This document shows positions 1-9,355 of a stretch of DNA of 64,000 bases, piece after piece (the stretch's first letter is position 1; each line of letters starts with the position of its first letter). This stretch comes from Algirhabdus cladophorae (GTDB taxonomy: Bacteria > Pseudomonadota > Alphaproteobacteria > Rhodobacterales > Rhodobacteraceae): NCBI RefSeq assembly GCF_044772865.1, contig NZ_CP173029.1, positions 1,612,001 to 1,676,000 on the forward strand. The letters run 5' to 3'. Below the pieces are notes generated by a model that did not search any database, was not told the DNA's origin, and saw nothing but the letters and a program-made list of their open reading frames with translations. Position numbers and translations under genes: made by a program.

Positions 1-1242
1 GAAGGTGAAACCGCAGAAACCACAGTGACGTACACGATCACTGACGGCAACGGCGGCACGGATGAAGCCACTGTCACCATCACGGTCACAGGTGTGAATG
101 ATGCACCAAATGCCGTGGACAGCAGCTATTTTGTCTCGCAAGACGAAGCCTTTGGCGACGTGGATGGCGATGCAATCACCGACGACACTGGCGACGGTGT
201 GGACAGCGATCCAGAAGACGACACGCTGACAGTTCTGGAAGTTGACGGCGACGACGACAATGTGGGCAGCCCTGTGGCTGGCGACAATGGCGGTCTGTTC
301 GTGATCAACGCAGACGGCTCGGTCGACTTTGACGCCAATGGCGAGTTTGACGATCTGGGTGCCGGCGAAAACGCAAGCACAACAGTGTCTTACACGATCA
401 CTGACGGCAATGGTGGTACGGATACGGCGACGGTTACGTTCACTGTGACGGGCACAAACGATGCGCCGGTTGCTGTGTTGGACGAAGACGCGACGGATCA
501 GGATACGGTGATCACTCTGGACAATGTTCTGGGCAATGACAGCGATCCTGAAGGCGACGACCTGACGGTTGGGTCGGTTGAGGGTGACGATGGCAACGTG
601 GGCGAACCTGTCGAAGGCTCGAACGGCGGCTTGATCACGATCAACGAAGACGGCACCGCCAGCTTTGACCCCAACGGCGACTTTGATGAGCTGGGCGAAG
701 GCGAAACCGCACAAACCCAAGTGACCTACACCGTCACCGACGGCAAAGGCGGCACCGACGAGACAACCGTCACAATCACAGTCACAGGCACCAACGACGC
801 GCCAATAGCTGTGACCGATACAGCCGAGACCGACGAGGACACATCTGTGACCATCGACGTGTTGGGCAACGACAGCGATCCAGAGGACGACACGTTGACG
901 GTGATCGGCGATCCAACAGCGCCAAACGGCACGGTTGAGATCAACCCGGACGGCACGCTGGAATACACGCCGGATCCCGACTTCTCGGGTGAGGACACGA
1001 TCACCTACACGATCTCTGACGGCAATGGCGGCACCGACACCACCACGGTCACAGTGACAGTGGGCGAGGTCAACGATGGTCCCGATGCCACCGATGACAC
1101 AGGCACTGCCGACGAGGACACAATCACGCCTCTGGACAATGTTCTGGGCAACGATAGTGATCCGAAGACGATCCGCTGCAAGTCTTGGAAGTGGGCGGCG
1201 AGGCCCCTGGCACGCCGGTTCCGGGCGACAATGGTGGTCTGA
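1..1242 (+). CDS. Giant VCBS/cadherin-like adhesin, frame segment A (5' end outside window)
   Basis: Frame 1 is open from the first base, so the gene begins upstream. The product is an acidic, Asp/Gly/Thr-rich chain of about 90-110-residue bacterial cadherin/VCBS-type domains. Each ends in a TVTGTNDAP-like linker and carries LGNDSDPEDD-type calcium-binding motifs. Compared with copy 2, one C is missing at about 1163 (GATCC against GATCCC). Translation therefore leaves the true frame there and stops at 1242, and the correct protein continues in the frame from 1164. Such repeats are typical of type I-secreted surface adhesins. The break is more likely a sequencing or assembly slip in a homopolymer inside a repeat than a real mutation, but that cannot be settled here. 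Confidence 0.8.
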   Translation, partial: EGETAETTVTYTITDGNGGTDEATVTITVTGVNDAPNAVDSSYFVSQDEAFGDVDGDAITDDTGDGVDSDPEDDTLTVLEVDGDDDNVGSPVAGDNGGLFVINADGSVDFDANGEFDDLGAGENASTTVSYTITDGNGGTDTATVTFTVTGTNDAPVAVLDEDATDQDTVITLDNVLGNDSDPEGDDLTVGSVEGDDGNVGEPVEGSNGGLITINEDGTASFDPNGDFDELGEGETAQTQVTYTVTDGKGGTDETTVTITVTGTNDAPIAVTDTAETDEDTSVTIDVLGNDSDPEDDTLTVIGDPTAPNGTVEINPDGTLEYTPDPDFSGEDTITYTISDGNGGTDTTTVTVTVGEVNDGPDATDDTGTADEDTITPLDNVLGNDSDPKTIRCKSWKWAARPLARRFRATMVV

Positions 1243-1304
1243 TCACGATCAACGAAGATGGCACAGCCAGCTTTGATCCAAACGGCGCGTTCGAAGAGCT
1301 TGGC
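1..1304 (+). repeat. Tandem repeat copy 1 (1304 bp, true unit probably 1305)
   Basis: Positions 1 onward match 1305 onward at a constant offset of 1304 bp. The unit encodes 435 residues if the C missing at about 1163 is restored. The array probably extends left of the window. Confidence 0.93.
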
Positions 1305-2546
1305 GAAGGTGAAACCGCAGAAACCACAGTGACGTACACGATCACTGACGGCAACGGCGGCACGGATGAAGCCACTGTCACCATCACGGTCACAGGTGTG
1401 AATGATGCACCAAATGCCGTGGACAGCAGCTATTTTGTCTCGCAAGACGAAGCCTTTGGCGACGTGGATGGCGATGCAATCACCGACGACACTGGCGACG
1501 GTGTGGACAGCGATCCAGAAGACGACACGCTGACAGTTCTGGAAGTTGACGGCGACGACGACAATGTGGGCAGCCCTGTGGCTGGCGACAATGGCGGTCT
1601 GTTCGTGATCAACGCAGACGGCTCGGTCGACTTTGACGCCAATGGCGAGTTTGACGATCTGGGTGCCGGCGAAAACGCAAGCACAACAGTGTCTTACACG
1701 ATCACTGACGGCAATGGTGGTACGGATACGGCGACGGTTACGTTCACTGTGACGGGCACAAACGATGCGCCGGTTGCTGTGTTGGACGAAGACGCGACGG
1801 ATCAGGATACGGTGATCACTCTGGACAATGTTCTGGGCAATGACAGCGATCCTGAAGGCGACGACCTGACGGTTGGGTCGGTTGAGGGTGACGATGGCAA
1901 CGTGGGCGAACCTGTCGAAGGCTCGAACGGCGGCTTGATCACGATCAACGAAGACGGCACCGCCAGCTTTGACCCCAACGGCGACTTTGATGAGCTGGGC
2001 GAAGGCGAAACCGCACAAACCCAAGTGACCTACACCGTCACCGACGGCAAAGGCGGCACCGACGAGACAACCGTCACAATCACAGTCACAGGCACCAACG
2101 ACGCGCCAATAGCTGTGACCGATACAGCCGAGACCGACGAGGACACATCTGTGACCATCGACGTGTTGGGCAACGACAGCGATCCAGAGGACGACACGTT
2201 GACGGTGATCGGCGATCCAACAGCGCCAAACGGCACGGTTGAGATCAACCCGGACGGCACGCTGGAATACACGCCGGATCCCGACTTCTCGGGTGAGGAC
2301 ACGATCACCTACACGATCTCTGACGGCAATGGCGGCACCGACACCACCACGGTCACAGTGACAGTGGGCGAGGTCAACGATGGTCCCGATGCCACCGATG
2401 ACACAGGCACTGCCGACGAGGACACAATCACGCCTCTGGACAATGTTCTGGGCAACGATAGTGATCCCGAAGACGATCCGCTGCAAGTCTTGGAAGTGGG
2501 CGGCGAGGCCCTGGCACGCCGGTTCCGGGCGACAATGGTGGTCTGA
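1164..2546 (+). CDS. Giant VCBS/cadherin-like adhesin, frame segment B
   Basis: This is the continuation of the same adhesin in frame 3. It encodes one full 435-residue repeat unit, which holds four cadherin/VCBS-like domains. At 2509-2511 the run in GAGGCCCTGG has three Cs, where copy 1 has four (1204-1207). The missing base again throws the frame, giving a false stop at 2546, and the correct protein resumes in frame 2 from about 2513. Apart from these junctional C-runs, copies 1 and 2 read as identical by eye. The segment has no start codon or ribosome-binding site of its own that makes sense, so it is not an independent gene. Confidence 0.8.
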   Translation, partial: EDDPLQVLEVGGEAPGTPVPGDNGGLITINEDGTASFDPNGAFEELGEGETAETTVTYTITDGNGGTDEATVTITVTGVNDAPNAVDSSYFVSQDEAFGDVDGDAITDDTGDGVDSDPEDDTLTVLEVDGDDDNVGSPVAGDNGGLFVINADGSVDFDANGEFDDLGAGENASTTVSYTITDGNGGTDTATVTFTVTGTNDAPVAVLDEDATDQDTVITLDNVLGNDSDPEGDDLTVGSVEGDDGNVGEPVEGSNGGLITINEDGTASFDPNGDFDELGEGETAQTQVTYTVTDGKGGTDETTVTITVTGTNDAPIAVTDTAETDEDTSVTIDVLGNDSDPEDDTLTVIGDPTAPNGTVEINPDGTLEYTPDPDFSGEDTITYTISDGNGGTDTTTVTVTVGEVNDGPDATDDTGTADEDTITPLDNVLGNDSDPEDDPLQVLEVGGEALARRFRATMVV

Positions 2547-2608
2547 TCACGATCAACGAAGATGGCACAGCCAGCTTTGATCCAAACGGCGCGTTCGAAG
2601 AGCTTGGC
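1305..2608 (+). repeat. Tandem repeat copy 2
   Basis: It reads as identical to copy 1 by eye except at two C-runs. It has the full GATCCC run that copy 1 lacks, and it lacks one C of the GGCCCC run that copy 1 has. Each copy is thus 1304 bp but shortened at a different place. Confidence 0.93.
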
Positions 2609-5600
2609 GAAGGTGAAACCGCAGAAACCACAGTGACGTACACGATCACTGACGGCAACGGCGGCACGGATGAAGCCACTGTCACCATCACGGTCACAGG
2701 TGTGAATGATGCACCAAATGCCGTGGACAGCAGCTATTTTGTCTCGCAAGACGAAGCCTTTGGCGACGTGGATGGCGATGCAATCACCGACGACACTGGC
2801 GACGGTGTGGACAGCGATCCAGAAGACGACACGCTGACAGTTCTGGAAGTTGACGGCGACGACGACAATGTGGGCAGCCCTGTGGCTGGCGACAATGGCG
2901 GTCTGTTCGTGATCAACGCAGACGGCTCGGTCGACTTTGACGCCAATGGCGAGTTTGACGATCTGGGTGCCGGCGAAAACGCAAGCACAACAGTGTCTTA
3001 CACGATCACTGACGGCAATGGTGGTACGGATACGGCGACGGTTACGTTCACTGTGACGGGCACAAACGATGCGCCGGTTGCTGTGTTGGACGAAGACGCG
3101 ACGGATCAGGATACGGTGATCACTCTGGACAATGTTCTGGGCAATGACAGCGATCCTGAAGGCGATGACCTGACGGTTGGGTCGGTTGAGGGTGACGATG
3201 GCAACGTGGGCGAACCTGTCGAAGGCTCGAACGGCGGCTTGATCACGATCAACGAAGACGGCACCGCCAGCTTTGACCCCAACGGCGACTTTGATGAGCT
3301 GGGCGAAGGCGAAACCGCACAAACCCAAGTGACCTACACCGTCACCGACGGCAACGGCGGCACCGACGAGACAACCGTCACAATCACAGTCACAGGCACC
3401 GAAGATGGTCCTGCGGCAGAGTGTGATCACCTCGTTGTAACGCAAGACGAAGATGCGGGCGACGTAGACGGCAATGTTCTGGACAACGACAGTGATCCAG
3501 AGAACGACGATCTGACGGTTATTGGCGTCAATGGCGACGACACATTGGTCGGCACGCCCGTGGCAGGCGACAATGGTGGCCTGATCACAATCAACCCGGA
3601 CGGCACTTATGACTTTGATGCCAATGGTGAGTTTGATGATCTGGCACCGGGTGAAACCGAAACCACTGAAGTCAGCTACACAATCACCGACGGTAATGGC
3701 GGTCAGGACACAACCACAGTTGTGATCACTGTTCTGGGCACCAATGACGATCCAGTGGCTGTGGATGATCTGGACAGCACCGACTTTGAGACACCTGTCA
3801 CAATCGACGTGTTGGGCAATGACAGCGATCCAGAAGACGATCCGCTTTCGGTTCTGCCAGGCACAGTGACTGCCGAGAATGGCACGGTTGAGGTTAATCC
3901 AGACGGCACTCTGGAATATACGCCAGATCCTGATTTCTCTGGTGTGGATACGATCACCTACACGATTACTGATGGTAACGGCGGCCAAGACACGGCCACT
4001 GTTTCGGTCACGGTTGGTGAGGATCCCCGTGACGGCATCGTGTCGGGCACAGACGGCGACGATCTGATCGATACGGATTATGTGGACCCCAACGATGGCG
4101 ATGTCATTGATGGCGAAGACGCGATCCTGCCGGGTGAAGACCCCAATGATGACATCGTTGAAGCTGGCGACGGCGACGACACTGTGATCTCGGGCGATGG
4201 GTCGGACACGGTCTATGGTGGTGACGGCGATGATGTGATCGACACATCTTCGAACAATCCGAACCCGTTGACTGATCTGGGCTATCCGGACACTGATCCG
4301 AACACTGTTATTCCGTTCATTCCTGCGGATGAGGATCCGTTTGACGATCGTGATACAGTCTTTGGCGGCGACGGCAATGACACCATCACAACCGGCGATG
4401 ACGAGGACTACATCGAAGGCGGTACAGGCGACGACATCATCGACGGTGGTATCGACGCAGACACCATCCTTGGTGGCGACGGCGACGACCGGATTGTTGG
4501 TGGCGAAGGCTCGGACATCATTGACGGTGGCGACGGCGACGACACGATCTACGCAGGCATCGACCCCGATCTGGGCTTCCCTGACAATCTGGATATCCCA
4601 GATGAGGGCGCTAACCCGCTGATCGGTGACGATCTTGTGCCAAACAACGGCATGGACATCGTCAACGGTGGTGACGGCAACGACACGATCTTTGGTGCAG
4701 ACGACGATGACACCCTCAACGGTGACGCAGGCGATGACTTTATCGACGGCGGCATTGACGATGACACGATTGACGGTGGAACAGGCAACGATGAGTTGAT
4801 CGGTGGTCATGGCGACGACACCATCACTGGTGGCGACGGCGATGACATCCTGTCCGGTGGCGCTGGCGAGGATACGATGGATGGTGGCGATGATCGCGAC
4901 ACCTTCGATCATATCACGGCTGGTGACACCATCGACGGTGGTTCGGGTGGCGACGACTACGATGTGCTGGATCTGCGCGGCTCTGCCGGGGATGGCAGCC
5001 TGAACGTGGTCTACACTGGTCCCGACAGCAATGGGAACGGCTTTGACGGCTTTGTGGAGTACAAGGATGCAGACGGCAACGTCACGGGCACCACGACCTT
5101 CACCGAAATCGAAGAAGTCATCCCATGCTTTACACCGGGTACACTGATTGCGACGCCACAAGGCGAACGTTTGGTCCAAGATTTGCAAGTTGGTGACAAG
5201 ATCATCACGCGTGACAACGGCCTGCAGGAAATCCGGTGGATGGGATCAAAAGACCTGACTGGTGCGCAACTGATGTCCAGCCCACACCTCAAGCCGGTTC
5301 TGATCCGCGCTGGGTCCTTGGGCAATGGTCTGCCAGAGCGCGACATGATGGTCTCGCCAAACCACCGCATGCTGATTTCCGGTGATCAACCGCAACTGTA
5401 CTTCGAAGAAAGCGAAGTCCTTGCTGCAGCCAAGCATTTGGTTGATGGCGCAGGGGTGCAGGTGGTTGATGTGGTGCGGACCAGCTATATCCACTTCATG
5501 TTCGATCAACACGAAGTGGTGCTGTCGGATGGCACATGGACAGAAAGCTTCCAGCCCGGGGATTACACCCTCAAAGGCATCGACGATGCGCAACGTGACG

Positions 5601-5707
5601 AAATTCTGGAACTGTTCCCAGAATTGGCCAAGGCAGAAGGTCTGCAAGACTACGCAGCCGCACGCCGCACGTTGAAAAAGCACGAAGCCAAACTGCTGGC
5701 CAAGTAA
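2513..5707 (+). CDS. Giant VCBS-RTX adhesin, C-terminal segment with Hint domain
   Basis: This is the C-terminal part of the adhesin, in frame 2. In order it holds the third, partial copy of the 435-residue unit (to about 3400), two diverged VCBS/cadherin-like domains (to about 4020), and an RTX region (about 4040-4920) of GGDGDDT-type nonapeptides that bind calcium and fit type I secretion. From Cys at 5126-5128 follows a Hint domain opening CFTPGTLIATPQGER, with HRMLISG- and FDQHEVVLSDG-like blocks (Hint_2, hedgehog/intein fold). Hint domains carry out self-cleavage; its use here is inferred. The protein ends at 5707 before a strong terminator. No secretion genes lie in the window. Confidence 0.88.
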   Translation, partial: GTPVPGDNGGLITINEDGTASFDPNGAFEELGEGETAETTVTYTITDGNGGTDEATVTITVTGVNDAPNAVDSSYFVSQDEAFGDVDGDAITDDTGDGVDSDPEDDTLTVLEVDGDDDNVGSPVAGDNGGLFVINADGSVDFDANGEFDDLGAGENASTTVSYTITDGNGGTDTATVTFTVTGTNDAPVAVLDEDATDQDTVITLDNVLGNDSDPEGDDLTVGSVEGDDGNVGEPVEGSNGGLITINEDGTASFDPNGDFDELGEGETAQTQVTYTVTDGNGGTDETTVTITVTGTEDGPAAECDHLVVTQDEDAGDVDGNVLDNDSDPENDDLTVIGVNGDDTLVGTPVAGDNGGLITINPDGTYDFDANGEFDDLAPGETETTEVSYTITDGNGGQDTTTVVITVLGTNDDPVAVDDLDSTDFETPVTIDVLGNDSDPEDDPLSVLPGTVTAENGTVEVNPDGTLEYTPDPDFSGVDTITYTITDGNGGQDTATVSVTVGEDPRDGIVSGTDGDDLIDTDYVDPNDGDVIDGEDAILPGEDPNDDIVEAGDGDDTVISGDGSDTVYGGDGDDVIDTSSNNPNPLTDLGYPDTDPNTVIPFIPADEDPFDDRDTVFGGDGNDTITTGDDEDYIEGGTGDDIIDGGIDADTILGGDGDDRIVGGEGSDIIDGGDGDDTIYAGIDPDLGFPDNLDIPDEGANPLIGDDLVPNNGMDIVNGGDGNDTIFGADDDDTLNGDAGDDFIDGGIDDDTIDGGTGNDELIGGHGDDTITGGDGDDILSGGAGEDTMDGGDDRDTFDHITAGDTIDGGSGGDDYDVLDLRGSAGDGSLNVVYTGPDSNGNGFDGFVEYKDADGNVTGTTTFTEIEEVIPCFTPGTLIATPQGERLVQDLQVGDKIITRDNGLQEIRWMGSKDLTGAQLMSSPHLKPVLIRAGSLGNGLPERDMMVSPNHRMLISGDQPQLYFEESEVLAAAKHLVDGAGVQVVDVVRTSYIHFMFDQHEVVLSDGTWTESFQPGDYTLKGIDDAQRDEILELFPELAKAEGLQDYAAARRTLKKHEAKLLAK
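2609..3400 (+). repeat. Tandem repeat copy 3, partial
   Basis: It matches the first 792 bp of the unit with only isolated substitutions, for example GGCGATGAC for GGCGACGAC near 3165 and GGCAACGGC for GGCAAAGGC near 3350. It then diverges at the linker GGCACCGAAGATGG into older repeat domains. Confidence 0.9.
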
Positions 5708-5751
5708 TATGCAGCTATACCGTCCCGGTTTTCATCGGGGCGGGCAGCACG

Positions 5752-5786
5752 AAAAACGGAGGACCTCCAGTGCCCTCCGTTTTTTT
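5752..5786 (+). terminator. Rho-independent terminator of the adhesin gene
   Basis: The stem AACGGAGG (5755-5762) pairs with CCTCCGTT (5774-5781) and a run of T follows to 5786. It lies 45 bp after the adhesin stop codon. Confidence 0.85.
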
Positions 5787-5859
5787 GTGATTTTTCCCCT
5801 TTATGGGTGTTGCTCCTGCGTTACCCTTGATCCCAGAAAATTATAAAAGGGCGAGGGCC

Positions 5860-6285
5860 ATGCAACGACCATTTCATTTGACGGCTATGACAATTTTGGC
5901 GCTTCTTTGGTTCGCCTTTGCGGGCGTCGACTACATCCTCACACAGTACAATATCGCTGCATACCTCGAGGCCTATCCGGTCGAGCAGATCACCTATTTC
6001 ACCGAACTTCCCTTTGTAGCCAATGGCTTATGGGGTTTGGGCACGTGGTCTGGTGTATTAGGTGCAATTTTGCTGTGGATGCGTGAAGACAAAGCTGTGT
6101 TTGCCCTGGCGCTGGCCTTTTTCGCGCTGATTGCAGCAGTGCTTTGGCTGGTCTTCTTTACGGATCCGGGCCTTTATGCGGTGGCAGGGCCCAAGGCTGC
6201 GACGGTATTGTGGATGATGTGCGCAATGAATTTCATCTTTTTCATCTACGCCCGCGAACAACGCCAAAACGGGCTGCTGACTTAG
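5860..6285 (+). CDS. Small four-helix membrane protein, function unknown
   Basis: 141 residues from the ATG at 5860, preceded by the purine-rich AAAGGGCGAGG; an in-frame ATG at 5803 lacks such a site. Four hydrophobic stretches are visible (about residues 8-25, 45-65, 75-95 and 105-125), with a short charged loop WMREDK between helices 2 and 3. This suggests a small inner-membrane protein resembling uncharacterised proteobacterial membrane proteins. I do not recognise a function. Its stop overlaps the stop region of the convergent MobA-like gene by 4 bp, so the two genes end tail to tail with no terminator between them. Confidence 0.7.
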   Translation: MQRPFHLTAMTILALLWFAFAGVDYILTQYNIAAYLEAYPVEQITYFTELPFVANGLWGLGTWSGVLGAILLWMREDKAVFALALAFFALIAAVLWLVFFTDPGLYAVAGPKAATVLWMMCAMNFIFFIYAREQRQNGLLT

Positions 6286-6872
6286 CGGGATTTGCGCCAC
6301 GCGGCCCAATCTTGGGGGCTGTCAAGATCCAGCAGGGCGCGGGTGCCGGATAGCGGATACAGAGCGTGGGATTTTGCGTGGCGTTTGATCACAGCGGCCG
6401 CGCCCTTGTCACCGCTGAGCAAGTGAAAATCACCATAGGTCTTGCGGTGAAAAATAACCGGATGTCCGGCTTGTCCATCCGCGCTGGCACCCTGCAGCAC
6501 CGCGAGACCGCTGGCGCGAAACACAGCGGCCAATGTGGCTATATCTTGGCCCGTGATATCCGGCATATCTGCAGGGACGATCATCAACGCCTTAGCGTCT
6601 TTGGCATGCGTCACGCCAGCCTTCAGCGAGGCGGACATGCCATCGGCCCAATCGGGGACAGGCACCGCGGTGACGTGCAAACCCTGAAGGGCCGAGGCAC
6701 GCGGATGGTCCAGCGCGGGTAACGTGACGATCACGTGATCACTGGCTTGCAACGCTCGTCGTGCCATATGCCGCAAGCAGGGCTGGCCATCAACATCCTG
6801 CAACAGCTTATCGGCGCCTTGCATACGGGATGAAGCCCCAGCAGCGGGCAAAAGGATCGCCAGATCAGCCAC
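6282..6872 (-). CDS. MobA/MocA-like nucleotidyltransferase
   Basis: About 196 residues with the NTP-transferase N-terminus LLPAAGASSRMQGADKLL (nucleotide-binding loop plus Lys) and the metal-binding VPADMPDI motif, followed by a GHPVIF block. These mark the MobA-like NTP transferase 3 family, which includes MocA (cytidylylation of molybdopterin) and related cofactor nucleotidylyltransferases. I prefer the GTG at 6872, overlapping the upstream flavoprotein stop by 8 bp; an ATG at 6896 would give a 31-bp overlap. Coupling to a GcvT flavoprotein rather than to xdhC or a molybdoenzyme is unusual, so the nucleotide and acceptor are uncertain. Confidence 0.75.
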   Translation of the reverse strand: MADLAILLPAAGASSRMQGADKLLQDVDGQPCLRHMARRALQASDHVIVTLPALDHPRASALQGLHVTAVPVPDWADGMSASLKAGVTHAKDAKALMIVPADMPDITGQDIATLAAVFRASGLAVLQGASADGQAGHPVIFHRKTYGDFHLLSGDKGAAAVIKRHAKSHALYPLSGTRALLDLDSPQDWAAWRKSR

Positions 6873-9273
6873 GCATGCGTGCCCCGTCTGCATCAAAAAG
6901 CGGCTCGGTGATCAGTTTCGCAGGCCGTAACGATCCCAGAATTTCGATCTGCGCCTCTAGGCCGTTTTTGGCTTTGTCTCGTGGGATCAGAGCCATGGCG
7001 ATGGATTTGCCCGCATAGTGCGAATACCCACCTGAGGTGCAGAAGCCTTGGACTTCGCCGTCGATGAACACTGGCTCATACGCCACCACATCTGCGTCCT
7101 CTGCGTCGACCTCGAAACTGACCAACTGGCGGGCAGGGGGTGTGGCCCGTTCGGCCTCTGCCGCAGCCCGGCCATTGAAATCCACGTTTTTCTTGAAGCT
7201 AATGAAACGATCCAATCCCGTCTCTGCCGCAGTGTAATCAGGCGAAAATTCGGCCATCCATGAGCCAAAGAATTTGTCCAGCCGCAACGACATCATCGCC
7301 CGCATTCCAAAGGGCCGGATATGGTAAGGCTGACCAGCGGCCCACAGAGTTGTCCACAGGCTTTGTTGCTGCATGGGGTCGCAATAGATCTCGAACCCCA
7401 GATCGCCCGTGTAGCTGACCCGTTGCACCACGCAGGGTACCAATCCAACCACGATTTGACGCACATCCATGAACTTCATTTGGCTCAAATCATAGCGCGT
7501 GCAGCCCTGTAAAACCTTGCCTGCATTGGGGCCAGCCACCTGAAATCCGTTCCATTTATCGCTTATATTGTCGATACTTACGCCGCTATCCTCATGTTGT
7601 AAAAACCAGCGCCAGTGATAGGCTTGCGAGCCATAAGATGCGGTCAGCTGAAACTTGTCCTCGGCCAAACAAGAGACTGTGAAATCGCCAATGAGTCGGC
7701 CCTTATGGGACAACATGGGCGTGAGCGACAACCTACCGATTGTGGGGATGCGGCCCGCCATGATTTTATCCAGCCACGCGCGCGCATTTGGACCGCGGAC
7801 TTGGTACTTGCCAAAGTTATGCACCTCGTTGATGCCGACGCTGTTGCGCACGGCCATGACCTCGCGTTTGGTGGCCTCCCATGCGTTGGAGCGGCGGAAT
7901 GACGGCGTCTCGAACCGTGGTTCATCGCCTTGGGCAAAGTAATTTGGCACCTCCAACCCGTATTGCGCCCCCCAAACTGCGCCCATTTGGTCAAAGGTCT
8001 GATACATTGGCGTCTGCATCATGGGCCGCGCCGCGGGCAGTTCCTCGTTCGGGTAACTTACGCTGAACCGGCGCTGATAATTCTCGATCACCTTGGGTCG
8101 GGTGTAGCCCGGGCTGATCCAATCGCCAAAGCGGGCACAGTCCATGGCAAAGGTGTCGCGTTCTGTCTCGCCCTCGATCATCCATTGGGCCAACATCAGG
8201 CCCACGCCGCCGCCTTGGCTGAACCCTGCCATCACCGCACAGGCCGACCAATACCCACGCATACCGGGCACAGGACCTACCAGCGGGTTGCCATCGGGCG
8301 CAAAGGTGAACGGCCCATGGATCACAGACTTGATGCCAGCACGTTCCAGAACGGGGAAGCGTTTGTAAGCGAAATCGACCGAAGCCTCGACCTTGTCCAG
8401 ATCATCTGGCAACAACTCGTGACCAAAGTCCCACGGCGTGCCATCCACCGCCCAAGGTTTACAGGGTTGTTCATAAAACCCGATGCATAGACCGCGTCCT
8501 TCTTGGCGCAGATAGCTTTCACCGGCAGGATCCATCACATGGGGATGCTCGGTATCGCGTTCGTAAATTTCTGCAATGTCCTCGGTCACAAGGTATTGGT
8601 GTTCCATCGGGTGCAGCGGGAAATAAACACCCGCCATCGCCCCGACTTCGCGCGCCCAGAGACCTGCGGCATTGACCACATGTTCGGTGTGAATAGTGCC
8701 CCTGTCCGTGACCACATCCCATGTGCCATCGGGGCGTTGGGTGGTTGCCGTGACTTTCGTGTGGGTCTCTATGGTGGCGCCACCCATCCTAGCGGCCTTG
8801 GCATAGGCGTGGGTGGTGCCCGAGGGATCCAAATGCCCGTCCAGCGGATCATAAAGCGCGCCAAGGATGCCGTCGGTATTGGTGATCGGGGCGATTTTTC
8901 GGATCTCATCTGGCGTGACGATTTCTGTCTCAAGGCCCATATAGCGGTGCTTGGCCCGTTCCGCGACCAGCATATCAAAGCGTTCTTTGGTGTCTGCCAG
9001 CGTCACACCACCCACATGATGCAAGCCGCAAGACATGCCGGTGATCTCCTCCAACTCACGATAAAGCTTGATCGTATAGCCCTGCAACGCGGCCATATTC
9101 GTGTCGCCGTTGAGTGTATGAAACCCACCAGCTGCGTGCCACGTGGACCCGCTTGTCAACTCGGACCGCTCCAGCAACATCACATCAGACCAGCCCAATT
9201 TGGTCAGGTGATACAACACCGAGCAGCCCACAACGCCGCCTCCGATCACAACAACGCGGGTGGTGGTTTTCAT
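6865..9273 (-). CDS. FAD-dependent dehydrogenase with GcvT domain (dimethylglycine/sarcosine dehydrogenase family)
   Basis: 802 residues. The N-terminal half is a DAO-type FAD domain opening VVVIGGGVVGCSVLYHL (GxGxxG dinucleotide site). Next comes GSTWHAAGG, whose His matches the covalent-FAD site of dimethylglycine/sarcosine dehydrogenases. The C-terminal half (about 430-800) is a GcvT-like tetrahydrofolate domain containing YTGDLGFEIYCDP and a GCV_T_C end. The family oxidatively demethylates N-methyl glycines and passes C1 to folate; the exact substrate is not known here. A strong GAGGAAGGA ribosome-binding site precedes the ATG. It sits 82 bp behind livM on the same strand, suggesting that the ABC importer feeds this enzyme. 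Confidence 0.85.
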   Translation of the reverse strand: MKTTTRVVVIGGGVVGCSVLYHLTKLGWSDVMLLERSELTSGSTWHAAGGFHTLNGDTNMAALQGYTIKLYRELEEITGMSCGLHHVGGVTLADTKERFDMLVAERAKHRYMGLETEIVTPDEIRKIAPITNTDGILGALYDPLDGHLDPSGTTHAYAKAARMGGATIETHTKVTATTQRPDGTWDVVTDRGTIHTEHVVNAAGLWAREVGAMAGVYFPLHPMEHQYLVTEDIAEIYERDTEHPHVMDPAGESYLRQEGRGLCIGFYEQPCKPWAVDGTPWDFGHELLPDDLDKVEASVDFAYKRFPVLERAGIKSVIHGPFTFAPDGNPLVGPVPGMRGYWSACAVMAGFSQGGGVGLMLAQWMIEGETERDTFAMDCARFGDWISPGYTRPKVIENYQRRFSVSYPNEELPAARPMMQTPMYQTFDQMGAVWGAQYGLEVPNYFAQGDEPRFETPSFRRSNAWEATKREVMAVRNSVGINEVHNFGKYQVRGPNARAWLDKIMAGRIPTIGRLSLTPMLSHKGRLIGDFTVSCLAEDKFQLTASYGSQAYHWRWFLQHEDSGVSIDNISDKWNGFQVAGPNAGKVLQGCTRYDLSQMKFMDVRQIVVGLVPCVVQRVSYTGDLGFEIYCDPMQQQSLWTTLWAAGQPYHIRPFGMRAMMSLRLDKFFGSWMAEFSPDYTAAETGLDRFISFKKNVDFNGRAAAEAERATPPARQLVSFEVDAEDADVVAYEPVFIDGEVQGFCTSGGYSHYAGKSIAMALIPRDKAKNGLEAQIEILGSLRPAKLITEPLFDADGARMRG

Positions 9274-9355
9274 GGGCGCAATCCTTCCTCAAAGTTGCGG
9301 TCAGACTAATCCAGCCACCCCAAAACCATCCACCAAAAACGGCATTTTTTGTCGT

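Noticed and set aside
1..3400. Possible CRISPR or satellite array
   Set aside because: The repeat is 1.3 kb long, in frame (once repaired) and encodes VCBS/cadherin-like domains; there are no short repeats with spacers.
2309..5188. A 959-residue open frame on the minus strand across the adhesin repeats, and a 493-residue one at 1005-2486
   Set aside because: They arise from the biased acidic repeat codons on the plus strand, repeat with the array and resemble no protein.
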